From the NCBI GenBank assembly GCA_017305815.1, contig JAFKJZ010000458.1, positions 1 through 9,583 of the forward strand: a stretch of 9,583 nucleotides of DNA. The letters are read 5' to 3'. Positions 1 through 6,189 of this stretch are shown one piece after another. The DNA is from Hyphomicrobiales bacterium (GTDB lineage: Bacteria > Pseudomonadota > Alphaproteobacteria > Rhizobiales > Kaistiaceae). Positions within the stretch are counted from its first letter, which is position 1. Every line of letters begins with the position of its first letter. The position numbers and the translations under genes are program-made. Below the pieces are notes generated by a model that worked only from the letters and a program-made list of their open reading frames with translations, was not told the origin of the DNA and ran no database searches.

Positions 1-1731
1 CTTGCCTTCCTTCTGCTTGTCCAGAAGCTTGCGCTTGCGGGTGATGTCGCCGCCATAGCACTTCGCCGTCACGTCCTTGCGCATGGCGCGCACGGTCTCG
101 CGGGCGATGATCTTGCCCCCGATCGCCGCCTGGATCGGGATGACGAACAGGTGCTGCGGGATCAGATCCTTCAGCTTCTCGCACATGGCGCGGCCGCGCC
201 GCTCGGCCTGGGTGCGGTGCACCAGCATCGACAGCGCGTCGACCGGCTCGCCATTGACGAGGATCTGCAGCTTGACCAGGTCGCCGGGGCGGTGGTCGGT
301 CAGGTGATAGTCGAACGAGGCATAGCCCTTCGAGATCGACTTCAGCCGGTCGTAGAAGTCGAACACTACCTCATTGAGCGGCAGGTCGTAGGTGACCATG
401 GCGCGGGTGCCGACATAGGAGAGGTCGGACTGGATGCCGCGCCGCTCCTGGCAGAGCTTGAGGATGGCGCCGAGATATTCGTCCGGCGTCAGGATCGTGG
501 CGCGGATCCAAGGCTCCGCAATTTCTTCGATCTTCATCACATCCGGCATGTCGGCCGGATTGTGCAGGTCCATCTCGCTGCCATCGGTCAGCAGGATCTT
601 GTAGATGACCGATGGGGCCGTCGCGATCAGGTCGAGATTGAACTCGCGCTCCAGCCGCTCCTGGATGATCTCCAGATGCAGGAGGCCGAGGAAGCCGCAG
701 CGGAAGCCGAAACCGAGCGCCGCCGAGGATTCCATCTCGAACGAGAACGACGCGTCGTTGAGGCGAAGGCGGCCCATGGCGGCGCGCAGTTCCTCGAAAT
801 CGGCGGCGTCGACCGGGAACAGGCCGCAGAACACCACCGGCTGCGCCGGCTTGAAGCCCGGCAGCGCCTCGGCGGTCGGCTTCTTGTCGTCGGTGATGGT
901 ATCGCCGACGCGCGTATCCGCGACTTCCTTGATCGAGGCGGTCAGGAAGCCGATCTCGCCCGGGCCGAGGCTTTCGACCGGCACCAGCTTCGGCGTGAAA
1001 TAGCCGACCCGCTCGACGTCGTAGACGGCGTCGGCGCCCATCATGCGGATGCGCATGCCCTTCTTCAGGTGGCCGTCGATGACGCGGATCAGCACGATGA
1101 CGCCGAGATAGGAATCGTACCAGCTGTCGACCAGCATCGCCTTCAGCGGCGCGTCGGCGTCGCCCTTGGGCGGCGGCAGGCGGGTGACGATCGCTTCCAG
1201 CACGTCGGGGATGCCGATGCCGGTCTTGGCCGAGATCAGCACGGCCTCGGAGGCGTCGATGCCGATCACTTCCTCGATCTGCGCCTTGATGCGGTCGGGC
1301 TCGGCCGCCGGCAGGTCGATCTTGTTCAGGACCGGCAGGATCTCGAGGTCGTTGTCGATCGCCTGGTAGACGTTCGCCAGCGTCTGCGCCTCGACGCCCT
1401 GCGAGGCATCGACGACGAGCAGCGCGCCTTCGCAGGCGGCGAGCGACCGCGACACCTCATAGGCGAAGTCGACGTGGCCGGGCGTGTCCATCAGGTTCAG
1501 GATGTAGTTCTTGCCATCCTTCGCCTTGTAGTCCAGCCGGACGGTCTGCGCCTTGATCGTGATGCCGCGCTCGCGCTCGATGTCCATCGAGTCGAGAACC
1601 TGTTCCTTCATCTCGCGGTCGCTCAGGCCGCCGGTGGCCTGGATCAATCGGTCGGCAAGCGTCGACTTGCCATGATCGATATGGGCGACGATGGAGAAAT
1701 TGCGGATGTTGTCTTGCGGCGCGGTGCTCAT
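1..1731 (-). CDS. lepA: Elongation factor 4 (LepA), C-terminus cut by window edge
   Basis: Translational GTPase that binds the ribosome and back-translocates or remodels stalled complexes; it is cytosolic or membrane-associated. Reading the minus strand from the ATG at 1729-1731 gives 577 codons without a stop, up to base 1. Visible GTPase motifs are AHIDHGKST (residues 16-24, P-loop), RGIT (55-58, switch I), DTPGH (82-86) and NKID (136-139). The visible C-terminal part is LepA-specific, ending in a basic stretch with [17 protein letters not shown], the signature that separates LepA from EF-G. Bacterial LepA is usually about 600 aa, so roughly 20-25 residues lie outside the window. The start is supported by the conserved N-terminal [16 protein letters not shown]; the ribosome binding site is weak (TTGAG). 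The LysR gene lies 54 nt upstream on the same strand, so read-through from it is possible. Family assignment is very secure. Confidence 0.97.
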   Translation of the reverse strand, partial: MSTAPQDNIRNFSIVAHIDHGKSTLADRLIQATGGLSDREMKEQVLDSMDIERERGITIKAQTVRLDYKAKDGKNYILNLMDTPGHVDFAYEVSRSLAACEGALLVVDASQGVEAQTLANVYQAIDNDLEILPVLNKIDLPAAEPDRIKAQIEEVIGIDASEAVLISAKTGIGIPDVLEAIVTRLPPPKGDADAPLKAMLVDSWYDSYLGVIVLIRVIDGHLKKGMRIRMMGADAVYDVERVGYFTPKLVPVESLGPGEIGFLTASIKEVADTRVGDTITDDKKPTAEALPGFKPAQPVVFCGLFPVDAADFEELRAAMGRLRLNDASFSFEMESSAALGFGFRCGFLGLLHLEIIQERLEREFNLDLIATAPSVIYKILLTDGSEMDLHNPADMPDVMKIEEIAEPWIRATILTPDEYLGAILKLCQERRGIQSDLSYVGTRAMVTYDLPLNEVVFDFYDRLKSISKGYASFDYHLTDHRPGDLVKLQILVNGEPVDALSMLVHRTQAERRGRAMCEKLKDLIPQHLFVIPIQAAIGGKIIARETVRAMRKDVTAKCYGGDITRKRKLLDKQKEGK

Positions 1732-1785
1732 GGCGCGCTCAATAGCATCAAGGATGTTGGCCGCAAAGCGCTGAAACGCGCCTTT

Positions 1786-2694
1786 TCAACGCCGGCCGGC
1801 ATGAAGCACGCCAAGTTCATCGGCGCGGGCGACGATCCTGTCGGCGAGTTCGGCCACGAGCGGGCGCGAGAGCGCCTCCGGACTGCCGGTGACAAGGGCG
1901 GAATCGCGCCAGATCACGGGCATGTCGATCGGCGCCAGGTCGATCAGCCGGCCCTCGGCGAGGTCGTGGGTGATCGAGGCCTCGAGCAGGTGGCCGATCG
2001 CCTCGCCGCGCTCGATCAGGGCGCGGCCGGAGCTGAACAGCACCTGCGAGCTGGTGCGGGCGCGATGGCGCAGGCTGACGATCGCGTCGGGCGTCACCTG
2101 CCACCAGAAGAAGGAGAGGAAATGCGGCGCGACGGCGAAGATGCGGTCGAGCGTCGGCTGCGGCCCGATCTCCCGCGCCAGCGCCGGCGAGGCGGCGAGC
2201 ACGGCCTTCTCGCGCAGGATCGCGACCGGCTCCAGCGCCTCGAGCAGCGGATCGAAGTTCGGCCAGCCGATGATGGCGAGGTCGAGGCTGCGGTCATGCA
2301 GCCATTCGGCGATGTCGCGGTGGCGGCCTTCCTCGAAGCGCACTTCGACGCGGGGATGGGCGTGCATGAAGTCGACGACGGCGGGCGTCGCCAGCGGTTC
2401 GATCAGGCTGCGGAGCGAGGCGAAGGCGATGCGGCCGCGATCGACGCTGCGCATGGCGTCCTCGCTCTCGAGCAGGGTCGCCAGGATGCGCCGGGCATAG
2501 GAGAGGAAGGTGGCGCCTCGCTCGGTCAGCTCGACCTTGCGGCCGCGGGTGAACAGCGCGCCGCCGACATGGCTCTCCAGCGTGCGGATGCGCATCGAGA
2601 TCGTCGCCTGGGTGACGTTGAGCCGGGCGGCCGCCTTGGTGAAGCTGCCGTCGCGCACGATCCGGTCGAAGCTGCGAAGCTGGTCGATATCCAT
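1786..2694 (-). CDS. LysR-family transcriptional regulator
   Basis: A 302-residue protein, the usual LTTR length (about 300). Residues 1-60 form the winged helix-turn-helix: MDIDQLRSFDRIVRDGSFTKAAARLNVTQATIS-type sequence (start MDIDQLRSFDRI, then SFTKAAARLNVTQATIS at 17-33) and the typical RTLESHVGGALFTRGRK-like wing (38-53). Residues from about 90 form the two-lobed periplasmic-binding-like effector domain, which contains the DLAIIGWP segment common to the family. The effector is unknown. The ATG at 2692-2694 is the natural LTTR start; no Shine-Dalgarno precedes it, only an A/T-rich stretch. It is divergent from a pair of acetyltransferase genes, and the shared intergenic region contains an LTTR-box dyad (2732-2744). 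That arrangement usually means the LTTR controls its divergent neighbour and itself. Specific target and inducer cannot be read from sequence. Confidence 0.93.
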   Translation of the reverse strand: MDIDQLRSFDRIVRDGSFTKAAARLNVTQATISMRIRTLESHVGGALFTRGRKVELTERGATFLSYARRILATLLESEDAMRSVDRGRIAFASLRSLIEPLATPAVVDFMHAHPRVEVRFEEGRHRDIAEWLHDRSLDLAIIGWPNFDPLLEALEPVAILREKAVLAASPALAREIGPQPTLDRIFAVAPHFLSFFWWQVTPDAIVSLRHRARTSSQVLFSSGRALIERGEAIGHLLEASITHDLAEGRLIDLAPIDMPVIWRDSALVTGSPEALSRPLVAELADRIVARADELGVLHAGRR

Positions 2695-2697
2695 AAA

Positions 2698-2705
2698 AAG
2701 TACTT
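2698..2705. promoter_or_regulatory. Short palindrome AAGTACTT next to the LysR start
   Basis: A perfect 8-bp palindrome 3 bp upstream of the LysR start codon, in the AT-rich divergent region. LTTRs often repress themselves by binding near their own start, so this is a possible autoregulatory half-site. It is short enough to be chance in AT-rich DNA, and it does not share the TGATA core of the stronger dyad at 2732-2744. Confidence 0.25.
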
Positions 2706-2731
2706 ATGCTTCGGTTCAAATTTTCCTATTC

Positions 2732-2744
2732 TGATAGTTTATCA
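2732..2744. promoter_or_regulatory. Probable LysR operator (LTTR box, TGATA-GTT-TATCA)
   Basis: A perfect 5-3-5 inverted repeat, TGATA GTT TATCA, which fits the T-N11-A consensus of LysR-type binding sites exactly, including the dyad arms inside the N11. It lies between the divergent LysR gene and the acetyltransferase pair, and its last base abuts a TTGACA hexamer. In classic LTTR systems the recognition site sits upstream of, or overlaps, the -35 of the target gene. The surrounding 60 bp is far more AT-rich than the rest of the window. That the neighbouring LysR protein binds here is inference. Confidence 0.65.
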
Positions 2745-2773
2745 TTGACATAAACGATGCAAAAGCTTGTTTT
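2745..2773 (+). promoter_or_regulatory. Candidate sigma-70 promoter for the acetyltransferase pair
   Basis: A perfect -35 hexamer TTGACA lies at 2745-2750. Seventeen bases on is TGTTTT (2768-2773), only a 3/6 match to the -10 consensus. A consensus -35 with a weak -10 is typical of alphaproteobacterial and of activator-dependent promoters. Transcription would begin near 2780, just upstream of the ATGs at 2800 and 2803. This argues against the in-frame TTG at 2767 as the start of the first acetyltransferase. Confidence 0.5.
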
Positions 2774-2802
2774 TGGGCGAAAGACCAACCGATGGAGCCA
2801 TG

Positions 2803-3318
2803 ATGGTTTCGATCCTGTCCCTGGATGGGCCGGCGGCGCGCGCCGCCACCCCGGCGCTCGCCGGCATCCTCGTCGACGCCGTGGCGCATGGCGCCTCGGT
2901 CAATTTCCTCGCCGGCTTTTCGCAGGCCGAGGGCGAGGTGTTCTGGGGCGGCCAGATGGCGGCGATCGAGGCCGGCAGCCGCGTGCTGCTGGTCGCCGAG
3001 CTCGACGGGCGCATCGTCGGCACCGTGGTGGTGACCTTCGCGCCGCAGCCGAACGGGCCGCACCGGGCGGAGATCGGCAAGATGCTGGTGCATTCGAGCG
3101 CCCGCCGCCGCGGCCTCGGCAGCCGGCTGCTGCAGGCGGCGGAAGACGTGGTCCGCGCCTCCGGCCGGACGCTGGCGCATCTCGACACCCAGACCGGCTC
3201 GGCCGGCGAGGCGCTCTACCGGGCGCGCGGCTGGACGGAGATGGGCGTCATGCCCGGCCATTCGCTGACGCCGGACGGGCGGCTCGCTTCGGCGACATTC
3301 TTCTACAAGCAGGTTTGA
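2803..3318 (+). CDS. GNAT-family N-acetyltransferase (first of tandem pair)
   Basis: A 171-residue single-domain GNAT enzyme that transfers an acetyl group from acetyl-CoA to an unknown amine. From the chosen start, the central beta strands (VLLVAELDGRIVGTVVVTFA, about 61-80) lead to the acetyl-CoA pyrophosphate loop: KMLVHSSARRRGLGSRLL contains R101-x-x-G104-x-G106. The ALYRARGW segment (137-144) is the usual motif-B end. Length is normal for the family. Three starts are possible: TTG 2767 (overlaps the likely promoter), ATG 2800 and ATG 2803. ATG 2803 is preferred because GGAG (2794-2797) lies 5 nt before it; the difference from 2800 is one residue. The stop TGA is 2 nt from the next gene's ATG, so translation is probably coupled. 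The substrate cannot be predicted. Confidence 0.87.
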   Translation: MVSILSLDGPAARAATPALAGILVDAVAHGASVNFLAGFSQAEGEVFWGGQMAAIEAGSRVLLVAELDGRIVGTVVVTFAPQPNGPHRAEIGKMLVHSSARRRGLGSRLLQAAEDVVRASGRTLAHLDTQTGSAGEALYRARGWTEMGVMPGHSLTPDGRLASATFFYKQV

Positions 3319-3320
3319 GC

Positions 3321-3815
3321 ATGACGACGATCCGCGCGGCCACCGAGGCCGACCTCCCCACCATCCTGGCCATCTACAACGACGCGGTGGTCAACACGGC
3401 GGCGATCTGGAACGACGATCTCGTCGATCTCGACAACCGTATCGCCTGGTTCCGCGCCCGCATCGGGCAGGGCTTCCCGGTGCTGGTCGCGGTCGAGGGC
3501 GAGCGCGTGCTCGGCTATGCCAGCTATGGCGATTTCCGCGCCTTCCAAGGCTATCGCTTCACGGTCGAGAACTCGATCTATGTCGCGGGCGAGGCGCGCG
3601 GCAAGGGCGCCGGCTCGGCGTTGCTTGCCGCCCTCGTCGAGGCCGCCAGGGCGCAGGGCAAGCACATGATGGTCGCCGGCATCGAGGCCGGCAACGCGGT
3701 GTCGATCCGCCTGCACGAGAAGCAGGGTTTTGTGGAGACGGCGCGCATGCCCGAGCTCGGCTTCAAGTTCGGCCGCTATCTCGACCTGGTCTTCCTGCAG
3801 AAGAAGCTGGACTAG
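3321..3815 (+). CDS. Phosphinothricin/methionine sulfoximine-type GNAT acetyltransferase
   Basis: A 164-residue enzyme resembling the PAT/YncA (MnaT) branch of the GNAT family, which N-acetylates phosphinothricin, methionine sulfoximine or methionine-like amino acids. Branch-typical features are IRAATEADLPTILAIYNDAV at the N-terminus, YGDFRAFQGYRFTVENSIYV (69-88) with E83 at the position of the conserved acidic residue of this branch, the acetyl-CoA loop R93-G-K-G96-A-G98, and N125 followed by a LHEKQGF motif (131-137). The ATG follows the upstream acetyltransferase's stop by 2 nt, with a CAGG-containing weak ribosome binding site inside that gene, indicating one transcript. The TAG stop at 3813-3815 overlaps the stop of the convergent TRAP gene. 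Branch assignment is fairly secure; the natural substrate is not known, and housekeeping detoxification is as likely as antibiotic tolerance. Confidence 0.9.
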   Translation: MTTIRAATEADLPTILAIYNDAVVNTAAIWNDDLVDLDNRIAWFRARIGQGFPVLVAVEGERVLGYASYGDFRAFQGYRFTVENSIYVAGEARGKGAGSALLAALVEAARAQGKHMMVAGIEAGNAVSIRLHEKQGFVETARMPELGFKFGRYLDLVFLQKKLD

Positions 3816-4930
3816 ATCGCCAGCGCGCGCGCCCGCATGGCAAGCGCCGCGCCTTCGGCGACGGCGGCATAGGCGACCGCCTTCTTGCGGAAGGCGATGA
3901 AGGCCGGATGCACCTCGCGCGCCATCGGGCTCGCCTCGCCGACCTCGGCCAGGACCTCGGCCGAAGTCTTGGCGAGCGCGTCGATCACCCCGTTCGGGAA
4001 GCTCTTCACCACCGTGCCGCGCTCGATCAGCGTCGGCAAAGCGAGGATGTTGTTGGCGGTGAAATCGGCCGAGACCTCCAGTGCGGCCGCCGCGGCGGCG
4101 GTGCGCACCACGGCCTGCAGGTCGGCCGGCAGCGCAGCGAACGCCGCCTTGCCGATCATCAGCTCCATCGCCGTCGCCAGTTCGTGGAAGGCCGGCATGT
4201 AGCAGAACGGCGCGGCGCGCGGCAGGTTGAGCGCGAGGTCGTTCCACGGGCCGACCCATTCGGCCGCGTCGATCGCGCCCGTCTGAAGTGCCGCCGCGAT
4301 GTCGCCCTGCGGCAGCAGCACGGGGCTGGCGCCGAGCCGCTTCAGCACGTCGCCGCCGAGGCCGGTGATGCGGATGGTGAGCCCCTTGAAATCCTCTGCC
4401 GTGCGGATCTCGCGCTTGAACCAGCCGGCGGCCTGCGGCACGGTCGAGCCGACATAGAGCGGCAGCACTCCGAACGGCTCGTAAGCGCGCTCCCAGAGCG
4501 TCTGGCCGCCACCGAAATCGAGCCAGGCGATGTGCTCGCTCGCCGTCAGCCCGAAGGGCACGCCGGAGAAATAGTGGAAGGCAGGATCCTTGGCCGCCCA
4601 GTAATAGGGCGAGCCATGGCCCATCTCGGCCTTGCCGGTCGAGACGGCGTCGAAGACCTGTGTCGGCGCGACGAGGTCGCCGGCGGCGAAGACCTGGATC
4701 TTGAGGCGGCCGTCGGAAAGCGTCGCGATGCGGTCGGCGAGGCGCTGCGCGCTTTCGCCGACGCCGGGCGCGTCCTTCGGCCAGGCCGTCGCCATTTTCC
4801 AGACGAGGCTGTCGGCGGCGCGCGCGATCGAGGGCGCGGCGAGCGGGGTGGCGGCAAGGCCCGCGCCGAGCCCGGCTGCGCCGAACCCGATCAGTCGCCG
4901 CCGATCGATCTGTCCCTGCTTCCGCGTCAT
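3812..4930 (-). CDS. TRAP transporter substrate-binding protein, TakP/DctP-like
   Basis: Periplasmic solute receptor of a tripartite ATP-independent (TRAP) transporter, family DctP, probably binding a carboxylate or keto acid. It is 372 aa from ATG 4930, chosen for a good Shine-Dalgarno (GAGGGA, 6 nt upstream); an in-frame ATG at 4954 would add 8 residues. The N-terminus IDRRRLIGFG followed by a small hydrophobic stretch and SIARAA (34-39) looks like a Tat signal peptide. Matches to TakP of Rhodobacter, from memory, include IQVFAAGDLV (79-88), YYW-x2-KDP-x-F (109-118) and GDIAAAL...AEWVGP (209-228). Q166, R187 and E224/W225 align with ligand-site residues; the arginine is the near-invariant carboxylate-binding residue of the family. 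No DctQ or DctM membrane subunits are nearby, so it is an orphan receptor. The ligand is not determinable here. Confidence 0.92.
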   Translation of the reverse strand: MTRKQGQIDRRRLIGFGAAGLGAGLAATPLAAPSIARAADSLVWKMATAWPKDAPGVGESAQRLADRIATLSDGRLKIQVFAAGDLVAPTQVFDAVSTGKAEMGHGSPYYWAAKDPAFHYFSGVPFGLTASEHIAWLDFGGGQTLWERAYEPFGVLPLYVGSTVPQAAGWFKREIRTAEDFKGLTIRITGLGGDVLKRLGASPVLLPQGDIAAALQTGAIDAAEWVGPWNDLALNLPRAAPFCYMPAFHELATAMELMIGKAAFAALPADLQAVVRTAAAAAALEVSADFTANNILALPTLIERGTVVKSFPNGVIDALAKTSAEVLAEVGEASPMAREVHPAFIAFRKKAVAYAAVAEGAALAMRARALAI

Positions 4931-5056
4931 GCCATTCCCTCGAACCTTCGCCATTGCAGCCTATCAGTGCTGAATGACAGCTGAACACCCGTCTGGCCGA
5001 CGTGAACAGAAATCTGGGACATTGACGGCGACGGCCGGAGTGGCCAGTTTTACGGC

Positions 5057-5464
5057 GTGACTCTCGCACGGCGTTTCGCCGCCCTCGTCCTGATCGTCGT
5101 CAGCCTGCTGCTTCCGGGTGGTTCCGGGTCGGCCTGGGCCATGGCCGATCACGCCGGGCAGGCGGATTGTCCGCATGCGGCGATGGTCCTGCCATCGGGC
5201 AACGCGTCGCATGGCGGCGCGATGGCGCACGTCGCGATGGCGCATGTCATGCCGGTCGTCGCGGTTTCCGGCGCCCCGCATCCGCTTCCCGCCGCCGCGC
5301 CGTCGCTGCCCGCCTGCTGCATCGCCATCACCTCTACCGTCCCGGCGCTCGACGCCGGGCCCGCGTTTGCGGCCGGAGAGACCGGTGCGCGGCTGCGGCC
5401 GCTTTCCGACGCCATGCCGGCGCAGCGGTCGATCGGTCCCGACTTGCCGCCGCCTCGCGCCTGA
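5057..5464 (+). CDS. Uncharacterised exported Met/His-rich protein
   Basis: 135 residues from a GTG start. Residues 1-28 form a signal peptide: R5 R6, a hydrophobic core ([13 protein letters not shown]) and a probable AWA cleavage site. The mature part is rich in His and Met ([11 protein letters not shown] at about 55-65) and has Cys at 38 and a CC pair at 87-88, then a Pro/Ala-rich tail ending in PPPRA. I do not recognise a named family. Small proteins with this signal, a His/Met/Cys body and a PPR-like tail often sit beside copper-resistance genes, so a metal-related role is plausible but inferred. A 15-bp direct repeat lies inside it. It is 88 nt upstream of, and co-oriented with, a DUF305 gene, which suggests an operon. 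The start is supported by the signal peptide; the ribosome binding site is poor. Confidence 0.7.
   Translation: MTLARRFAALVLIVVSLLLPGGSGSAWAMADHAGQADCPHAAMVLPSGNASHGGAMAHVAMAHVMPVVAVSGAPHPLPAAAPSLPACCIAITSTVPALDAGPAFAAGETGARLRPLSDAMPAQRSIGPDLPPPRA
5219..5248 (+). repeat. Two tandem 15-bp units encoding [10 protein letters not shown]
   Basis: GCGATGGCGCACGTC (5219-5233) is followed directly by GCGATGGCGCATGTC (5234-5248), identical at 14 of 15 bases. The reading frame is kept, giving AMAHV twice in the exported protein. The near-identity indicates a recent tandem duplication that doubled a Met/His motif. Confidence 0.85.
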
Positions 5465-5552
5465 TCGTCCCCGTCGTCAAGCCATGGGCCGGAAGCGCGC
5501 GGGCCGCGCCGGCCATCCCCATGCCCGCATTTTCATACAGAGACGAACGATC

Positions 5553-5966
5553 ATGAACACCATCCTGAAACTGGCGGCCGCCGCCGCGCTTTCGCTCGCC
5601 ATTCTGCCGGCTTCGGCCGAGGAAGCCATGGATCATGCCGAGATGGATCACGCCAAGATGGATCACGGCCAGATGGACCATGGCGCCATGGCGAAGGAAC
5701 AGCCGGGCGACAGCCCGTCGACCAAGGCCTTCCGCGCCGCCGACAAGGCGATGATGCAGGACATGGCGATCGAATATTCGGGCAATGCCGACGTCGATTT
5801 CTTCCGCGCGATGATCCCGCATCACGAGGGCGCGGTCGCCATGGCCGAGGTCGAGCTGCAATACGGCAAGGACCCGGAAGCGCGGAAGCTGGCCGAAGCC
5901 GTCATCAAGGCGCAGAAGGAAGAGATCGCCTTCATGAAGGCCTGGCTGGCCAAGAACGCGCCGTAG
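5553..5966 (+). CDS. DUF305 periplasmic protein with MDH repeats
   Basis: 137 residues. Residues 1-22 are a Sec signal peptide (hydrophobic [16 protein letters not shown]). Next comes a Met/Asp/His-rich segment, four MDHxx units at about 26-45. Residues 57-134 form the DUF305 domain, a ferritin-like helical fold, with the hallmark [20 protein letters not shown] (80-99, HH at 90-91), the [11 protein letters not shown] segment, and the closing [15 protein letters not shown]305 proteins such as CopM of Synechocystis bind copper and silver in the periplasm or outside the cell; that role here is inferred. The start is ATG 5553, because the signal peptide begins there; a longer in-frame reading upstream overlaps the previous gene and has no such peptide. 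A metal-responsive operator was not recognised upstream. Confidence 0.92.
   Translation: MNTILKLAAAAALSLAILPASAEEAMDHAEMDHAKMDHGQMDHGAMAKEQPGDSPSTKAFRAADKAMMQDMAIEYSGNADVDFFRAMIPHHEGAVAMAEVELQYGKDPEARKLAEAVIKAQKEEIAFMKAWLAKNAP
5628..5687 (+). repeat. Four tandem 15-bp units encoding MDHxx
   Basis: Units at 5628-5642, 5643-5657, 5658-5672 and 5673-5687 each begin ATGGA(T/C)CA(T/C)G and encode [15 protein letters not shown] and MDHGA. The pentapeptide period keeps Met and His in register, as in other histidine/methionine copper-binding tails. Units two and three are the closest at DNA level. Expansion by tandem duplication is the simplest origin. Confidence 0.9.
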
Positions 5967-6000
5967 CAAGATCAGCCGGTAATAAGCCGTAGAAGAGAAT

Positions 6001-6037
6001 CAAGATCGCGGCCGCGTGAATAGCGGTTGCGATCTTG
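6001..6037. other. Strong 15-bp stem-loop downstream of the DUF305 gene
   Basis: Arms 6001-6015 and 6023-6037 pair over 15 positions (13 Watson-Crick plus two G-U pairs as plus-strand RNA) around a 7-nt loop, GTGAATA. It begins 35 nt after the DUF305 stop. It is strong enough to act as a transcript-end or RNA-stability structure, but no T run follows on the plus strand, so it is not a standard intrinsic terminator. On the minus strand the hairpin would be followed by ATTCTCTTCT, only moderately T-rich. Confidence 0.6.
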
Positions 6038-6125
6038 GCCGATCCTGCCAACGATTCTTGGCTCGGCGCGTGTCGGGAGATTGACACCTGCAACGCGCGG
6101 ATGTTCCCTCAACCCGCGGGGAAAG

Positions 6126-6181
6126 CGCGACGCCGTCGCGGCTTCGTTGGAAGGTGATGTCGTTGAGACATCCAAGGGAGA
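6126..6181 (+). promoter_or_regulatory. Structured leader and ribosome binding site of the repeat protein gene
   Basis: Two hairpins precede the start codon at 6190: CGCGAC-GCC-GTCGCG (6126-6140) and GATGTC-GTTGA-GACATC (6156-6172). The second ends one base before a strong Shine-Dalgarno, AAGGGAGA (6174-6181), which lies 8 nt from the ATG. A TTGACA at 6081-6086 could be a -35, but no good -10 follows at 16-18 nt. The second hairpin could modulate access to the ribosome binding site or be a DNA operator; nothing in the sequence decides this. Confidence 0.45.
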
Positions 6182-6189
6182 TCGGCACT

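Noticed and set aside
151..2748. An 865-codon open frame on the plus strand
   Set aside because: It runs antisense through lepA and the LysR gene, both of which have unmistakable family motifs. Its composition (Arg, Asp, Gly, Ala, Gln rich) is typical of an antisense shadow in high-GC DNA.
2767..2802. TTG 2767 as the start of the first acetyltransferase
   Set aside because: It falls inside the likely -10 region of the promoter, and a GGAG precedes the ATG at 2803.
2757..3815. A 352-codon plus-strand reading that would fuse sequence upstream to the second acetyltransferase
   Set aside because: Its first 188 codons are out of frame with the first acetyltransferase and look like low-complexity Arg/Gly/Ala. 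The real second gene starts at ATG 3321.
5022..5052. TTGACG as a -35 for the Met/His-rich gene
   Set aside because: The only -10-like sequence is 5 bases from the start codon, leaving no room for a leader, and spacing is off.
3303..5069. A 588-codon minus-strand open frame
   Set aside because: It overlaps the TRAP receptor out of frame and has no recognisable domain, while the 3812-4930 frame has clear DctP motifs.
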